Shown here: positions 11,855 to 21,274 of the stretch, piece by piece | Numbering within the stretch: position 1 is the stretch's first letter | Layout: each line of letters starts with the position of its first letter | Origin: Gaeumannomyces sp. JS-464 | Taxonomy: Eukaryota; Ascomycota; Sordariomycetes; Magnaporthales; Magnaporthaceae | Length of the DNA stretch: 64,000 nucleotides | Assembly (NCBI GenBank): GCA_002197995.1 | Contig: NGZR01000007.1 | Location: 1,880,399-1,944,398, forward strand | Reading direction: 5' to 3' | Notes under the pieces: model-generated | The model's input: only the letters and a program-made list of their open reading frames with translations | Database searches by the model: none | Told to the model about the DNA's origin: nothing | Position numbers and translations under genes: made by a program

Positions 11855-13116
11855 TCAGTCATCGCTGTCGCTGTCGTATGCTACTAGGGGGCCTGCTGCG
11901 GCCGCTGGTTTTGTGTGTGCAGAGACCTTGACCCTAGCCGAGCTCAGCGCCGCCAGCGTACTACTAGAGAAGATGCCGGGCTCTGCTTCGTCGGCGCCAA
12001 AGATTGCCTCCCTGGCCGGGACGTCGCCACCGTCCGCCTCGAGCAGCAGCTGCTGGTCCGACGACTCGTCCGCCTCGTGGCCCCTCCTCCCGACGGGGTT
12101 GACGGCGTGGGCGCCCCTGGCGAAGTGGACCTCGTCGGGCGCCTCGTAGCCCTGCAGGCCGTACGAGCTCTCGACCTTGCGGCGCTTGCGGGCCTCGGGG
12201 TCCCTGCCCTCGATCTCGGCGACGAACTCGGCGGGCAGGGCGCGGCGGACGGCCTCGGCCGCCTGCTCCTCGACGCGGCGGGCCTCGCGGGCCTGGGCCA
12301 TGGGGTTCGGGTCGGCCGTGGCCCAGCGGACGTTGAGGACCTCGTTGTGGTCGAGCGACTGGTGGGCCATGGCCTCCTTTGCGAACTGGGCATTGGCCTC
12401 GTTGGTGTAGGTGACGAAGGCGACGCCGCGCGTGTTGAGGACGCGGCAGCGCTCGACCTGGCCCCACTCGGCAAAGTGGCGGGCCACGACCTCCTCGATG
12501 TCGTCCGACACGTGGATGCGGCCCACGTAGATGGTGCGGTTCTGGCGCATGAAGGAGCCGACGCCGCCCATGTCGTCGCGGTAGTCGGAGAACTTGTCGC
12601 GCCCGAAGCAGTCGACGTTGGGGTTGAAGAGATCGTGCAGCGTCGGCAGCCGGTGCAGGTACTCGCAGTCCTGGCCCTTGGGGCACACGCCGCGCGCAAA
12701 GAAGAGGCAGAAGAAGGAGCCCGACACCTGGTCCGCCCGCGTGTAGCCCGAGTCCTTGGCGACGTGGCAGCGGCCTTTTGCCGCCGTTTGCGATGCGTAC
12801 TTGTCTTCGCGGTCGCCGCCCGACCACTTGTTGTACCTGTGAAAAGAGAGATCGGGGTTAGCAGTAGTCCTGGAAACGAAATGTCTTGTACGGCTAGGCT
12901 GCTTGCGTGTACCAGATATTGAACGTCGTGCCCGTCTGTGGTGGTGGCTCGACTTGACAGGGCTGGGTCGATCTGCGGCCTTGCTGGACGCTTCTTCTTG
13001 ACGCGTAATTATCTTTTTGACCTTTTTGTTCTGCCGGGTGCAGCTACTGTGTCGTCGGTGTTGGTCGGCGCCAACGCCGTGGCGTCGGCTGACTGCCTTT
13101 CCTCTGTGTCGGACAT
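11855..13116 (-). CDS. cwc2: Pre-mRNA-splicing factor Cwc2
   Basis: NineTeen-complex protein that contacts U6 snRNA and the intron in the activated spliceosome. Exon 1 is 13116-12913 and exon 2 is 12836-11855, joined within the Trp codon of FNIW-YNKWSGGD (76-nt intron, donor GTACAC, acceptor CACAG). Visible: basic leader KKKRPARPQID, Torus/CCCH zinc finger (KGRCHV..., SFFCLFFARGVCPKGQDCEYLHRL), RRM (RTIYVGRIHV, RGVAFVTYTNEANAQ) and the C-terminal helix NPMAQAREARRVEEQAAEAV. Exon 1 is damaged: an in-frame TAA at 13011-13009 interrupts codon 36, and the frame must change by about +1 between DPALSS and EPPPQTG (near 12950). Exon 2 is intact. With the stop replaced and the indel fixed the protein is about 394 residues. 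Confidence 0.92.
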
Positions 13117-13523
13117 TTCTGTGTGTGTATTAGAGCCTGGTGGAGCGGATGGGCGATGAGGAGAATGGACGACGAATTGATGGCGGACGCATGTGTCGCG
13201 TTTGGAAATCCCGCCTGTCGCGGACCCAGTGCGACAAGTGTGGCTGGTGTCAGCTCGAAATTTTGGCGGTGAGGTTAGATGTGGCGCTCTTGGTCCCCCA
13301 TGCAGCCGGGAATTCTGCCACTCCAGTCGCGGGGTCAATCAGGAACTGAAGCAGAGCTCTCTCGTGAGCGCGTAGAAAGGCGCTCCGAGGCCAACTTCAA
13401 GCAAACTCGAAAAGCCGTCAGCATTGAGCGGGCTTGTCCCAAATAAGGACCGAATCTGGAGCTGTCTCCTCCGTCTTTTGATCAGCGTGCGCCGCAGGAC
13501 TTCCTGCGACAAGGCTGCCCAAG
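13117..13523. promoter_or_regulatory. Shared promoter region, cwc2 / DRG1
   Basis: 407 bases separate the divergent start codons of cwc2 and the DRG1 GTPase, so both promoters and leaders must overlap here. No separate gene is visible. Such short shared promoters may mean co-expression of these RNA and translation factors, but that is inference. Confidence 0.6.
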
Positions 13524-15140
13524 ATGGTGAACATCACAGACAAGATCAAGGAGTGCGTCGCCTGCTCCACATGCGTCCAATCCCTGCCCGCGCTCGCTGC
13601 TGAACCCAAGCTAAGCTCGCATCGCGAACCCCGGCAGGATTGAGGAGGAGATGAGGAAGACCCAGAGTAAGAAAGGCCAAAGATGTGATGCCTAGCCCTG
13701 TATTCTGTGTCTAATATCATATCAATTTAGAGAACAAGGCGACCGGTACGTCAAAGTGCTGCACTACTTGACTGTGATAAGGGGTGGCCCCTGAACAGCC
13801 TGGCCCCATCGCCATCACCTTGTCCCTCAACCTATACTCACTCCGTTGATATCTCGTCAACCCAGAATATCATCTTGGTCTTCTAAAGGGGTAGGCATTG
13901 TCTTTCTATCTTTTTTATTCCTTTTTCCTCCTTGTCCATCATCCGCTCACATGCGGCCTCCACAGCAAACTTGCACGACTCCGTGCGCAACTGCTGGAGC
14001 CCGGCCCTGGCGGAGGCGGCGGTCCGGGCTCCGGCTTCGATGTTAGCAAAAGCGGCGACGCAAGGATATCACTCGTTGGTTTCCCGTCCGTCGGAAAGTC
14101 CACCTTCCTGTCAAAGGTTACCAAGACAAGGTCCGAGGTCGCCGCCTACGCCTTCACCACACTCACGGCCATTCCTGGCGTTCTCGAGTATGGCGGCGCC
14201 GAGATCCAGCTCCTCGATCTGCCAGGAATTATCGAGGGCGCCTCTGAGGGCAAGGGTCGTGGCAGGCAGGTCATCTCGGCTGCCAAGACGAGCGACATGA
14301 TCCTCATGGTGCTCGATGCTACCAAGAAGGCGGAACAAAGGGCCTTGCTCGAGGCTGAGTTGGAGGCCGTCGGCATCCGCTTGAACCGGGAGCCACCGTA
14401 AGATCCAGCGCTTTGCTTTTCCCCGTTCTGTCTTGTACGAGCTGAGCCTGATTTTCGGTCGGCTAGCAATATCTACCTCAAGGTGAAAAAAGCTGGCGGC
14501 ATGAAGATCACCTTCCAGTCACCGCCCAAGAGGATGGACGAGAAGATGATTTACAACATCTTGCGCGACTACAAAATTCTGAACTGCGAGGTACTGGTGC
14601 GCGATGAGAACGCCACCGTTGACGACCTGATCGACGTCATCATGAAGGATCATCGCAAATACATCAGGGTATGCCTCTTGCTTGCCTACACCTCTGATTT
14701 TATAAATGCGGCCATTGCTCGGCATGCACCCCGACGTACTAACCCACTCAAAACAGTGCCTCTACGTTTACAACAAAATCGACAGCGTCTCGCTCGACTT
14801 CCTAGACAAGCTCGCGCGCGAGCCGCACACAGTCGTCATGAGCTGCGAGCTCGACCTGGGCATCCAGGACGTCGTCGACCGCTGCTGGAAGGAGCTGTCT
14901 CTGATCCGCATCTACACCAAGCGCAAGGGAACCGACCCGGCCTTCAGCGAAGCCCTCATCGTGCGCAACAACAGCACCATCGAGGACGTCTGCGACCGCA
15001 TTCACCGCACCCTCAAGGACACCTTCAAATATGCTCTAGTCTGGGGTGCCAGCGCCAGGCATGTGCCTCAGCGCGTCGGGCTTGGGCATCCAGTCGCCGA
15101 TGAGGATGTCGTCTATATTGTCAGCGGGTGGAAGGCTTGA
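13524..15140 (+). CDS. Developmentally regulated GTP-binding protein DRG1 (Rbg1 type)
   Basis: Ribosome-associated Obg-family GTPase that relieves stalled translation with its DFRP partner (Tma46 for yeast Rbg1). Seven exons join in perfect phase: 13524-13552, 13638-13666, 13731-13745, 13866-13890, 13966-14397, 14467-14668 and 14757-15140, for 371 residues. N-terminus [19 protein letters not shown] then [20 protein letters not shown] is the family helical domain. GTPase motifs: G1 [10 protein letters not shown]2 YAFTTLT, G3 [17 protein letters not shown]4 NKID. The C-terminal TGS domain is at about residues 290-368 ([13 protein letters not shown] ... [12 protein letters not shown]). Four very short exons (29, 29, 15 and 25 nt) open the gene. 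No frameshift. Shares a promoter region with cwc2. Confidence 0.95.
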
Positions 15141-15730
15141 GGAGTCGGTTCCTGAGTAAACGAAAATTGCAAGGGCATCACAAAGATATTGAGAGGCTGG
15201 GTCATCAATTTATCCCATTAGAAGTGTGGTCATCAAGTCGTGTCGTTACCAAACTTCCCAATACCCGATCCCAGTAGACATTCGTGATAACCTTCCCGTA
15301 TCCATATCCAGCAAAAAAATGTCCCACTCGTGCCCCGCGTGCCCTTTGCCGTATTCTGCTCCGAGCTAGACGAGCTATCCAATGTGGGAAACCATCGGGC
15401 AGTGAGCAGGGCCGTGGGGCTCGCGTGAAGCATGCTGCTTTCTCGGAAGCAGGGAGAAGATGAGGGGGAAAATGAAAGTGGTAGAAAGAGACAAGAAAAA
15501 AAGAGGGAACAAATAATATAGTAAGAGGACCAAGGGGCTCGCAAATACGAGCCCCACGAGAACGCCGCAAATCCAGATGTGATCGTGATCCTTTTCCTGG
15601 GGCCAGGATAGTCGTGAGTGGTACAAAAGGGGGAGGATATCACCCGCGCAACCAAGGCAGCACGGGGAGGAGACCTCCCTGGTATTAGTGGTTGGGGAGG
15701 AGGAGGAAGTGGAGGGGGATCAACGATTTC
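15141..15730. other. Convergent 3' region, DRG1 / Spo12-like
   Basis: 590 bases between two stop codons of convergent genes. It contains a purine-rich stretch near 15470-15530 and no coding signal. Confidence 0.5.
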
Positions 15731-16317
15731 TTAGATGGGGCTTTCCTTGGTGGTGGTGTTGGAGGTTGGTGACGAGATGGGCTTGGCGCCGAAGAGGCCA
15801 CCCTCGCCGCCGCCGCTCAGCTTCTTAGACGAGGCCTGGGCGAAGAGGGACTTTGGCTTGGCCCTGTTTTTTTTTTTTTTTTTTTTGGTGGTTGGGGGTT
15901 CACAGTCAGCGGGAGCCGGTCTCGGTGGAACACGGCGATTTCCGCAGTAATCGTGATGCAACTTACTTTCCGACCTGCTTGTTGCGGTAGGCGTTGAGCT
16001 TGGCGCTGCAGGGGCTCATGATGTTGTCCGAGGGGGAGATGTACTGCTTGGTCCTGCAGGCGGGGATGTTTTGTCAGTACTATTTCTGCTCTCTGCCGCC
16101 CCGTGTAAAGCGGTAGCGGGAAATTCTTGGCGAGCCGCGGGGGGCAAGGACGGGCGTACTTCTCCTCCTCCATCTTGGAGGCCAGGACCTGGCGGTGGTA
16201 GTCCATGCTCTTAAGGTTGGGCTTGTCGGCCGTCGAGGCGTCGGCGGCGGCGGCGGCGGCCATGGGAGCGTTGACGTCTCTGGCGGCCAGGACGTTGTGT
16301 GCTGCGACGGCGGACAT
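15731..16317 (-). CDS. Spo12-family mitotic exit protein
   Basis: Small regulator of the Spo12 family, which acts in the FEAR network to release Cdc14 and drive exit from mitosis or meiosis. Three exons in phase: 16317-16160, 16053-15967 and 15863-15731, for 125 residues. The family motif is SPSDNIMSPCSAKLNAYRNKQ followed by KPKSLFAQA in exons 2 and 3. The N-terminus is Ala-rich and includes LKSMDYHRQVLASKMEEEK. Donors are GTACGC and GTAAGT. The second intron has 20 A residues directly before its CAG acceptor instead of pyrimidines, which is odd but phase-correct. No frameshift. Length suits fungal Spo12-like proteins. Confidence 0.85.
15867..15886. repeat. Poly(T)20 (poly-A on the transcribed strand)
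   Basis: Homopolymer lying directly against the 3' splice site of the last Spo12-like intron. Confidence 0.95.
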
Positions 16318-17443
16318 TGTGTGTTGTGTGTGGGCTTGATTTGGATCTCGTGGATGGAGAACTTTGTCGGTCTCGTCGGCGTAGATTTGGTTTCTGTGCA
16401 AAGAAATGTTCGCGACAGAGAGGTGGTCTGGACTGGCGATGATGGTAATTTTCTTCTTTTTTCTTCTTCTTGGTGCGAAGAGGGGCGCGGCAGTGTGCTC
16501 GGAGTTCGGATGCGTTAAAGAAGAACGGATGGGTGCAGCTCCAGGCGGTCCTGCTCGTCATTTAATCTCGAAGCGATCCACCGTGACAAGACTCAGCTCG
16601 GTAAACAGATTCCCCAGCTAGGCAATTGGCGGGGCAACGGGGCGAAGGACCCTGCTCAACGACTTGAACGTCGCCTGGGGTCTGGGATCCACACCCACTG
16701 AACCAGCCCTGGGCTGGCCCCTGCGCCCATAACAAACAGGAACAGCCGCGCTGCCGAACGGCGAGGGAAGGTGTTGAGAGTGGAGGAAGAACAAAGCCGG
16801 ATGGCATGCAGCTGCCCAGTGCATCTCTGCACGCCACGCATGGGTCCGGCAGCCGTGCGACGGCTCACAGGAATGCTCGCCGCCGTGCACGAGGGAATGC
16901 AGCGTTTGTTTTTTTTGTTGTTTGCATGACTGGGCTCCACCCAACAAGCCACCTCGTTCGCCAGTCACCACTCGAGCCCGTGCCCGTGAGCCAACCACTC
17001 GAGCCTCTGCTGGTGCGGAGGAAACAAAACAGGGACGGCCCGGGTCTGCGTCGTCGGAGCCAACCTGCCTCGCAGGGAAAAGGGAGTCATCTTCCAAACC
17101 CCGAGGGCATGTGCTAGATATATCCATTGCTAGTCTATATTGGGCGGCAACCGAACCAGCTGATGTTGAATCAGGTGTTTGTTCCAACAAATGTATGTGG
17201 GAAAGGGGCTTCTGTCAACCACCTGCCCACCGCCCCTGTCAGCGACACTGAACTCTTCCCAACCCCCTATGCCCTCCGACCTGGCACCCCTTCATTTATA
17301 GCTATATTGTGCTGGAGAAAATGTGCTGGAAAGGTATAAGGATGCATCCATGTCGAGCTCGTTCCCTCTCTCGATTCCCCGCCTTCCTCTTCTCCGTCCG
17401 CATCTCTGCCACTGGAGCATCGCGTGCCACCAGCGTCTAGGCC
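16318..17443. promoter_or_regulatory. Upstream region of the Spo12-like gene
   Basis: 1.1 kb between the Spo12-like start and the 3' end of tandem paralog A, both on the minus strand. No coding exon, RNA gene or transposon remnant was recognised. A short CTCGAGCC motif is repeated near 16970-17005. Confidence 0.45.
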
Positions 17444-17914
17444 TCAGGTCACCAGCCTCGCAACCGACAGTCGGATCTTCCTCATTACCACGTTCCACAT
17501 CGCCGGGAGGAATTCGCCATTCGGCCCGCAGGCAAGCTCCTTGTAGCAATTGCCCAGCTCGCGTTGTATATTGAACGAGGTTTGCTGGGTGACGTTGCCC
17601 ATCGGGCTGTAGTACGCGAGTTCCCAGAGGATTCCCTCCTTATCTTCACATTTCAGCTCCATTTTCGCCAAGGTGAAGCTGAAGTTGGTGAAGACGTTGT
17701 CGGGATTGACGACCCCGATGAAGAAGGGAAACCACCCCGAGACCTGGACGATCCAATCCTCCATGCGGGCTTGGATCGCCGCTGCGGCGCCTTCACCATG
17801 CACAATGGTGTCGGTCTTGTCGTCATACGTCAGTCCGTACCACACCGTCGGCGGGCCATCTGAATACGTCTCCAACGGCCCCGACGGCGTTAGCGGCTGC
17901 TCCTCGTCCGCTAT
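17444..17914 (-). CDS. Tandem paralog A of an unrecognised small-protein family, start codon apparently lost
   Basis: I do not recognise this family. The frame is open for about 157 codons but has no ATG before an internal Met (ARMEDW). By alignment with paralog B (ATGGCGGAA) the start falls on ATA at 17914-17912 (ATAGCGGAC). Shared features with B and C: YGLTYD near the N-terminus, then I.HG.GAAAAIQ, a helix with conserved W, FFIGV, LWELAYYSPMG, IQREL...YKEL, and a closing amphipathic block W..V..KIRLSV. No signal peptide, membrane segment or Cys cluster is seen, so it is probably cytosolic. The loss of ATG through C-to-T on the plus strand may mean an inactive copy. Alternatively an upstream exon is missing from my reading. 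Confidence 0.55.
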   Translation of the reverse strand: MADEEQPLTPSGPLETYSDGPPTVWYGLTYDDKTDTIVHGEGAAAAIQARMEDWIVQVSGWFPFFIGVVNPDNVFTNFSFTLAKMELKCEDKEGILWELAYYSPMGNVTQQTSFNIQRELGNCYKELACGPNGEFLPAMWNVVMRKIRLSVARLVT

Positions 17915-19077
17915 TATGGCTGTTGAGGGGGGGGTTGCTGTCAAGCTTTGGAGAGTGTGATTGGCTTGACAGTGCGGCCGCTCGGTGGAGCTAGAGTTCG
18001 AGGGCTGGTATAGATGTAACGATTGCTGCTGAGCTGAAGCTTGAGCCGGAGATCAAGCCTCTGGGCGGTGCTTGAGGATGATGCTGACTCCGTTCCAGCA
18101 ATGCCCAAACGGAGCGTGCGGACCCCCTTTCTTATAGGAAGTTCCTCTCACGTCGATGCCGTAGTATTCTACCTTCTCATGAATGTGATTTTACATTCCG
18201 TCATTGGTGTGCTCACCGCTGATCAAGGACGTCCACGGCTCACCACCGACGTCCGTATTAAAATGTCATTGAAGTCGACGTCAACATCCACCAATATCCA
18301 TTAAAAGAAGGGAAGTCCTCATGAATTCCTCACGCTAGCGAATAATCCGATTGTCTGTTTCTCTGATCTATTAAGACCAGGGTGGCAGAGGCTGGGATAC
18401 CCTCTGTGTCTATACGGACGAGTGTGCTGGAATGACAGGAGTCTAGTGTAAGGCAGTCTGGAAGCTCTGCAAACTTCCATGCTAAGGAGCTTCCGTGGCG
18501 TAGGCGAAGTTCGTGATACCAACACAAGACTGGTACAGCCCTGGGGTATTCACTTCCTTGGTTACTTCACCGATGCCCATCTCAACACGCTCCATGCTAC
18601 AAGACTATCCAAAAAAACCACCACTGCGGTTATAAGGGTGGTGAAAAGGAGTCATCTCCTGTATCTGAGGGTATGCATGTATTAAGGCTCCTACCCACAG
18701 TAGCCTTTCTCACAAAGTCAAGATTCCAAAAAGACACAGCTGGTGCTAAACTCAGCGTTCCAGCAAAAGAATTTCTAGCAGGGGACGCTGCTAACCAGTT
18801 TTCCCCTGTCAAGGATGATGGACTGTTTCCGGTTCGCCCAAGCCCCATCGAGGGTGGCACTCCATGGCCGCGCTGCGGGAAAGGGATGGACATGGGGGAA
18901 AAAAAAAGGAAAAAGAGAAAAGAATGATCTTTCCCTGAGAAAAACATAAAGACGAACTCGGCGTCAAGCTCGTCCCATCGCCTCCACCTGGCTCGGCAGC
19001 TCCCCGGTACCTGCTCGCGCCCGTGGCATGTAACCCGCAGGCGATTGGCTCGCCGGCCTCAAGGAGGACAGCCGGCC
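17915..19077. other. Spacer between paralogs A and B
   Basis: 1.16 kb, without a recognisable gene. A small hairpin near 18613-18645 has arms built on ACCACC and GGTGGT. A purine-rich stretch lies at 18898-18927. Confidence 0.4.
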
Positions 19078-19551
19078 TCAGCTGTGGGTGCCCCAGACCT
19101 CGAGACAGATCTTGTGCTTGATGGTCTCCCACTTCTCTCTGTCGAGCCCCGCTGGCCCCCAGACAAGCTCTCGGTACTGAGCTTGCAGCTCGAGTCGGAT
19201 GCCGTATTCGGCGTTGGCAGGAATCGGGCCCTGGGGCGTGTAAAGCTCGAGTGCCCAGAGGACGCCGTGTTCGTCCTCGTCTTGCAACTGCATTGTTACG
19301 CTTTCAAACGGCAGCCACTCCTTGGCCGAGTCTTCAAGGGCTTGTTCTCGACCCCAACCCACTGGGGATATTTTTTTTGAGAAGTCCAAAATCCATGTTT
19401 CCATATGCTTTTTGATGGCATCGACAGCGCCTGGCCCATGATGGATATCCTTGGTTGTGGGATCATATGACAGTCCGTACAGCTTCGTTGGCTTCTCGTC
19501 GTACATGGTCCAGGCTAGTTGGACCGTGAGCTCCCCACTTTGTTCCGCCAT
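19078..19551 (-). CDS. Tandem paralog B of an unrecognised small-protein family
   Basis: Intact 157-residue single-exon ORF starting MAEQSGELTVQLAWTMYDE. Conserved with A and C: YGLSYD, DIHHGPGAVDAIKKHMETW, then VLWALELYTPQG, RLELQAQYRELVWGP, W..IKHKICLEVW. B carries an insertion (GREQALEDSAKEWLPF) where A and C have PFFIGV or PGFIGV. It is acidic and soluble, with no signal peptide or transmembrane helix. Same strand as A and C. About 113 bases upstream of its ATG lies a block also present upstream of C. Function unknown; the duplicated promoter block suggests a whole gene unit was copied. Confidence 0.7.
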   Translation of the reverse strand: MAEQSGELTVQLAWTMYDEKPTKLYGLSYDPTTKDIHHGPGAVDAIKKHMETWILDFSKKISPVGWGREQALEDSAKEWLPFESVTMQLQDEDEHGVLWALELYTPQGPIPANAEYGIRLELQAQYRELVWGPAGLDREKWETIKHKICLEVWGTHS

Positions 19552-20250
19552 TTTGACTGTTGAATGGCGGGAGGTTTTGCCGTTGCGCTTCGGGATTAGT
19601 CTTTTGGATTCTGGGATCAGTTGCTTAGCAGACCGGTTGTCTTGGGCCTAACATAGGGATAATTTGATGCTCGCCCCTCGTTTCTGGGGTTTTTGTGGTT
19701 GAGGGTGATATAGAGCCTGGTTCAAGAACCTGAGAGGAGATATTTACTTTGTATTTATAGCAGGGTTCGCTGAAGCCAATGCGCCAACGTGCTTTCAAGT
19801 TAGCGCAGTGCTTCTGATGGAAGGGGCCCTGGTGGTGATTAGGTCTTTGCAGTGAATCACCTTCATGTCCATCCACAGCGTTCTTCATAACCAACTACCA
19901 GCCTTGAGTGGCCAACAGATAACCATGTTACAAAGGAGTGACTAATTATCACCGGCGATCTCTTGTCAGGGACATGCATCAGGACACTCGTCCTCGTCGC
20001 AGGTGCTCTCGAGCAATCTGCAGCGCCCTCGGTGACGTCAAGGAGGCTTTCCGCCATCCTGCGCATTCGTGTATGTGAAGCTCGAGGGTGTCATACCGTT
20101 ATTGGTTTTCCTGCTGTCCCCTAGATATAGAGATCGGACAGTTGGTCCTCTAGGAGCCCTTCTGCTTTGCAATAAATGTTGCAACAAATGAATTATAGCA
20201 TATGACTCTGCTAGCCGGTGTCCCTTGCGGGGGCGATTAATTGCCGGGCC
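19552..20250. other. Upstream region of paralog B
   Basis: 0.7 kb without a recognisable gene. It contains the promoter block shared with paralog C (19664-19688). Confidence 0.45.
19664..19688 (-). promoter_or_regulatory. Upstream block shared by paralogs B and C (copy 1)
   Basis: The plus strand reads TTGATGCTCGC, a short variable spacer, then CTCGTTTCTGGG. It lies about 113 bases upstream of the B start codon and nearly matches the block 120 bases upstream of C. It could be a retained regulatory site or simply residual similarity from the duplication. Confidence 0.5.
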
Positions 20251-20694
20251 TTAATTCTCCAGGTCTCTAATCACCAATCGGATTTTCGACTCTACCTCGC
20301 CCCAGAGCCGCCGATTCCATGCCCCCTTATCCCAGCAAATCTCCTGGTACTGAAGCAGCAACTCTTTGTGTATGTGCGCCGGAGCATTATCCGAAAGAGC
20401 GCCTTTGGGCGTATAATTGCAAAGCTCCCAGCGGAGGCCGTCTGAGTCCGGAGCTAGCAGCTCGACTGATACAGACGTGACCTTTAGGTTGGCGTTGGAG
20501 CAACCGGAATTTTTAACCCCGATGAAACCGGGGGACCGATCCGACACCTTCATGACCCAGTTTTGCAAGTGGGCTTGGATTGCGGCTGCGGCGTCTGCCC
20601 TATGCTGGATAGTCTGCGCCGCAGTGTCGTAGGTCAGTCCATATGGCTGCCTTGGCTGGCCGTATTCGGTAAACGCCTCAAGGGGCGACTCCAT
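20251..20694 (-). CDS. Tandem paralog C of an unrecognised small-protein family
   Basis: Intact 147-residue single-exon ORF starting MESPLEAFTEYGQPRQPYGLTYD. Closest to A in the first half (TIQH...AAAAIQAHLQNWVMKVS, then PGFIGVKN). The second half has LRWELCNYTPKG, IHKELLLQYQEICW and LWGEVESKIRLVIRDLEN. It is predicted soluble, with neither signal peptide nor membrane segment. The 3' member is separated from B by 0.7 kb, and a transposon sits about 420 bases upstream of its ATG. I know of no domain name for this fold and do not assign a function. Confidence 0.7.
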   Translation of the reverse strand: MESPLEAFTEYGQPRQPYGLTYDTAAQTIQHRADAAAAIQAHLQNWVMKVSDRSPGFIGVKNSGCSNANLKVTSVSVELLAPDSDGLRWELCNYTPKGALSDNAPAHIHKELLLQYQEICWDKGAWNRRLWGEVESKIRLVIRDLEN

Positions 20695-21107
20695 GTTGTG
20701 TGTTGAGACGGTAGAAGCTGCTGTTTCAGTTCTTGTCGCTTTGTTCTCAGGGCGTTGTCACTTGGCTGATCGGCCGTTGGAAGGCGGGCGCGGGCGTCGG
20801 GTGCGAGGACGACTTGATGCTCGCAATCTCGTTTCCGGGCCTTGGGCTACTCTGACTTACCCTGATATGGATCTTACTGTTCTTGTGGACTACGGAGAGC
20901 CCAGTATCCAGGGCCTCCAACCTGATGGTACTGTCTGGTCTTCTTATAGTAAGCTTTTCTCACATAGGCGTGCTATGGCGCCTTTTTGTGAGTGAGTCAC
21001 GAGTCTTCACTGGCGAGCTACTTGCTAGATGGTGAAACTCACGCAATATCACCAACGTGGGGCGTGAGAAGCAACAAGAAGAGCAAACCATTGAAGCTGG
21101 GAAGCAG
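20695..21107. promoter_or_regulatory. Upstream region of paralog C
   Basis: Contains the promoter block shared with B at 20814-20839. It ends at the target-site duplication of the inverted-repeat element. No ORF with coding character. Confidence 0.45.
20814..20839 (-). promoter_or_regulatory. Upstream block shared by paralogs B and C (copy 2)
   Basis: The plus strand reads TTGATGCTCGC, a three-base spacer, then CTCGTTTCCGGG, 120 bases upstream of the C start codon. See copy 1 at 19664-19688. Confidence 0.5.
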
Positions 21108-21115
21108 TTCATCAT
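21108..21115. repeat. Target-site duplication, left (TTCATCAT)
   Basis: An 8-bp direct repeat, identical to 22115-22122, abutting the left inverted repeat. It fits the hAT superfamily preference nTnnnnAn. Confidence 0.9.
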
Positions 21116-21146
21116 GAGGCTCTTCCCGGGCACACCCCCTTTTTGC
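21116..21146 (+). repeat. Left terminal inverted repeat
   Basis: 31 bp, perfectly complementary to 22084-22114. Confidence 0.95.
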
Positions 21147-21274
21147 ATCTACACGCACCCCGCTCCACTTTTGGCCCGTGCAACGCCTGTGCGTTCCGGT
21201 TTCGCAGCCCACGTAATTTTGCCTGCAGATTGAACTTGGTGCCATTTTTGATCCATTTTTCAACAATTACCCTT

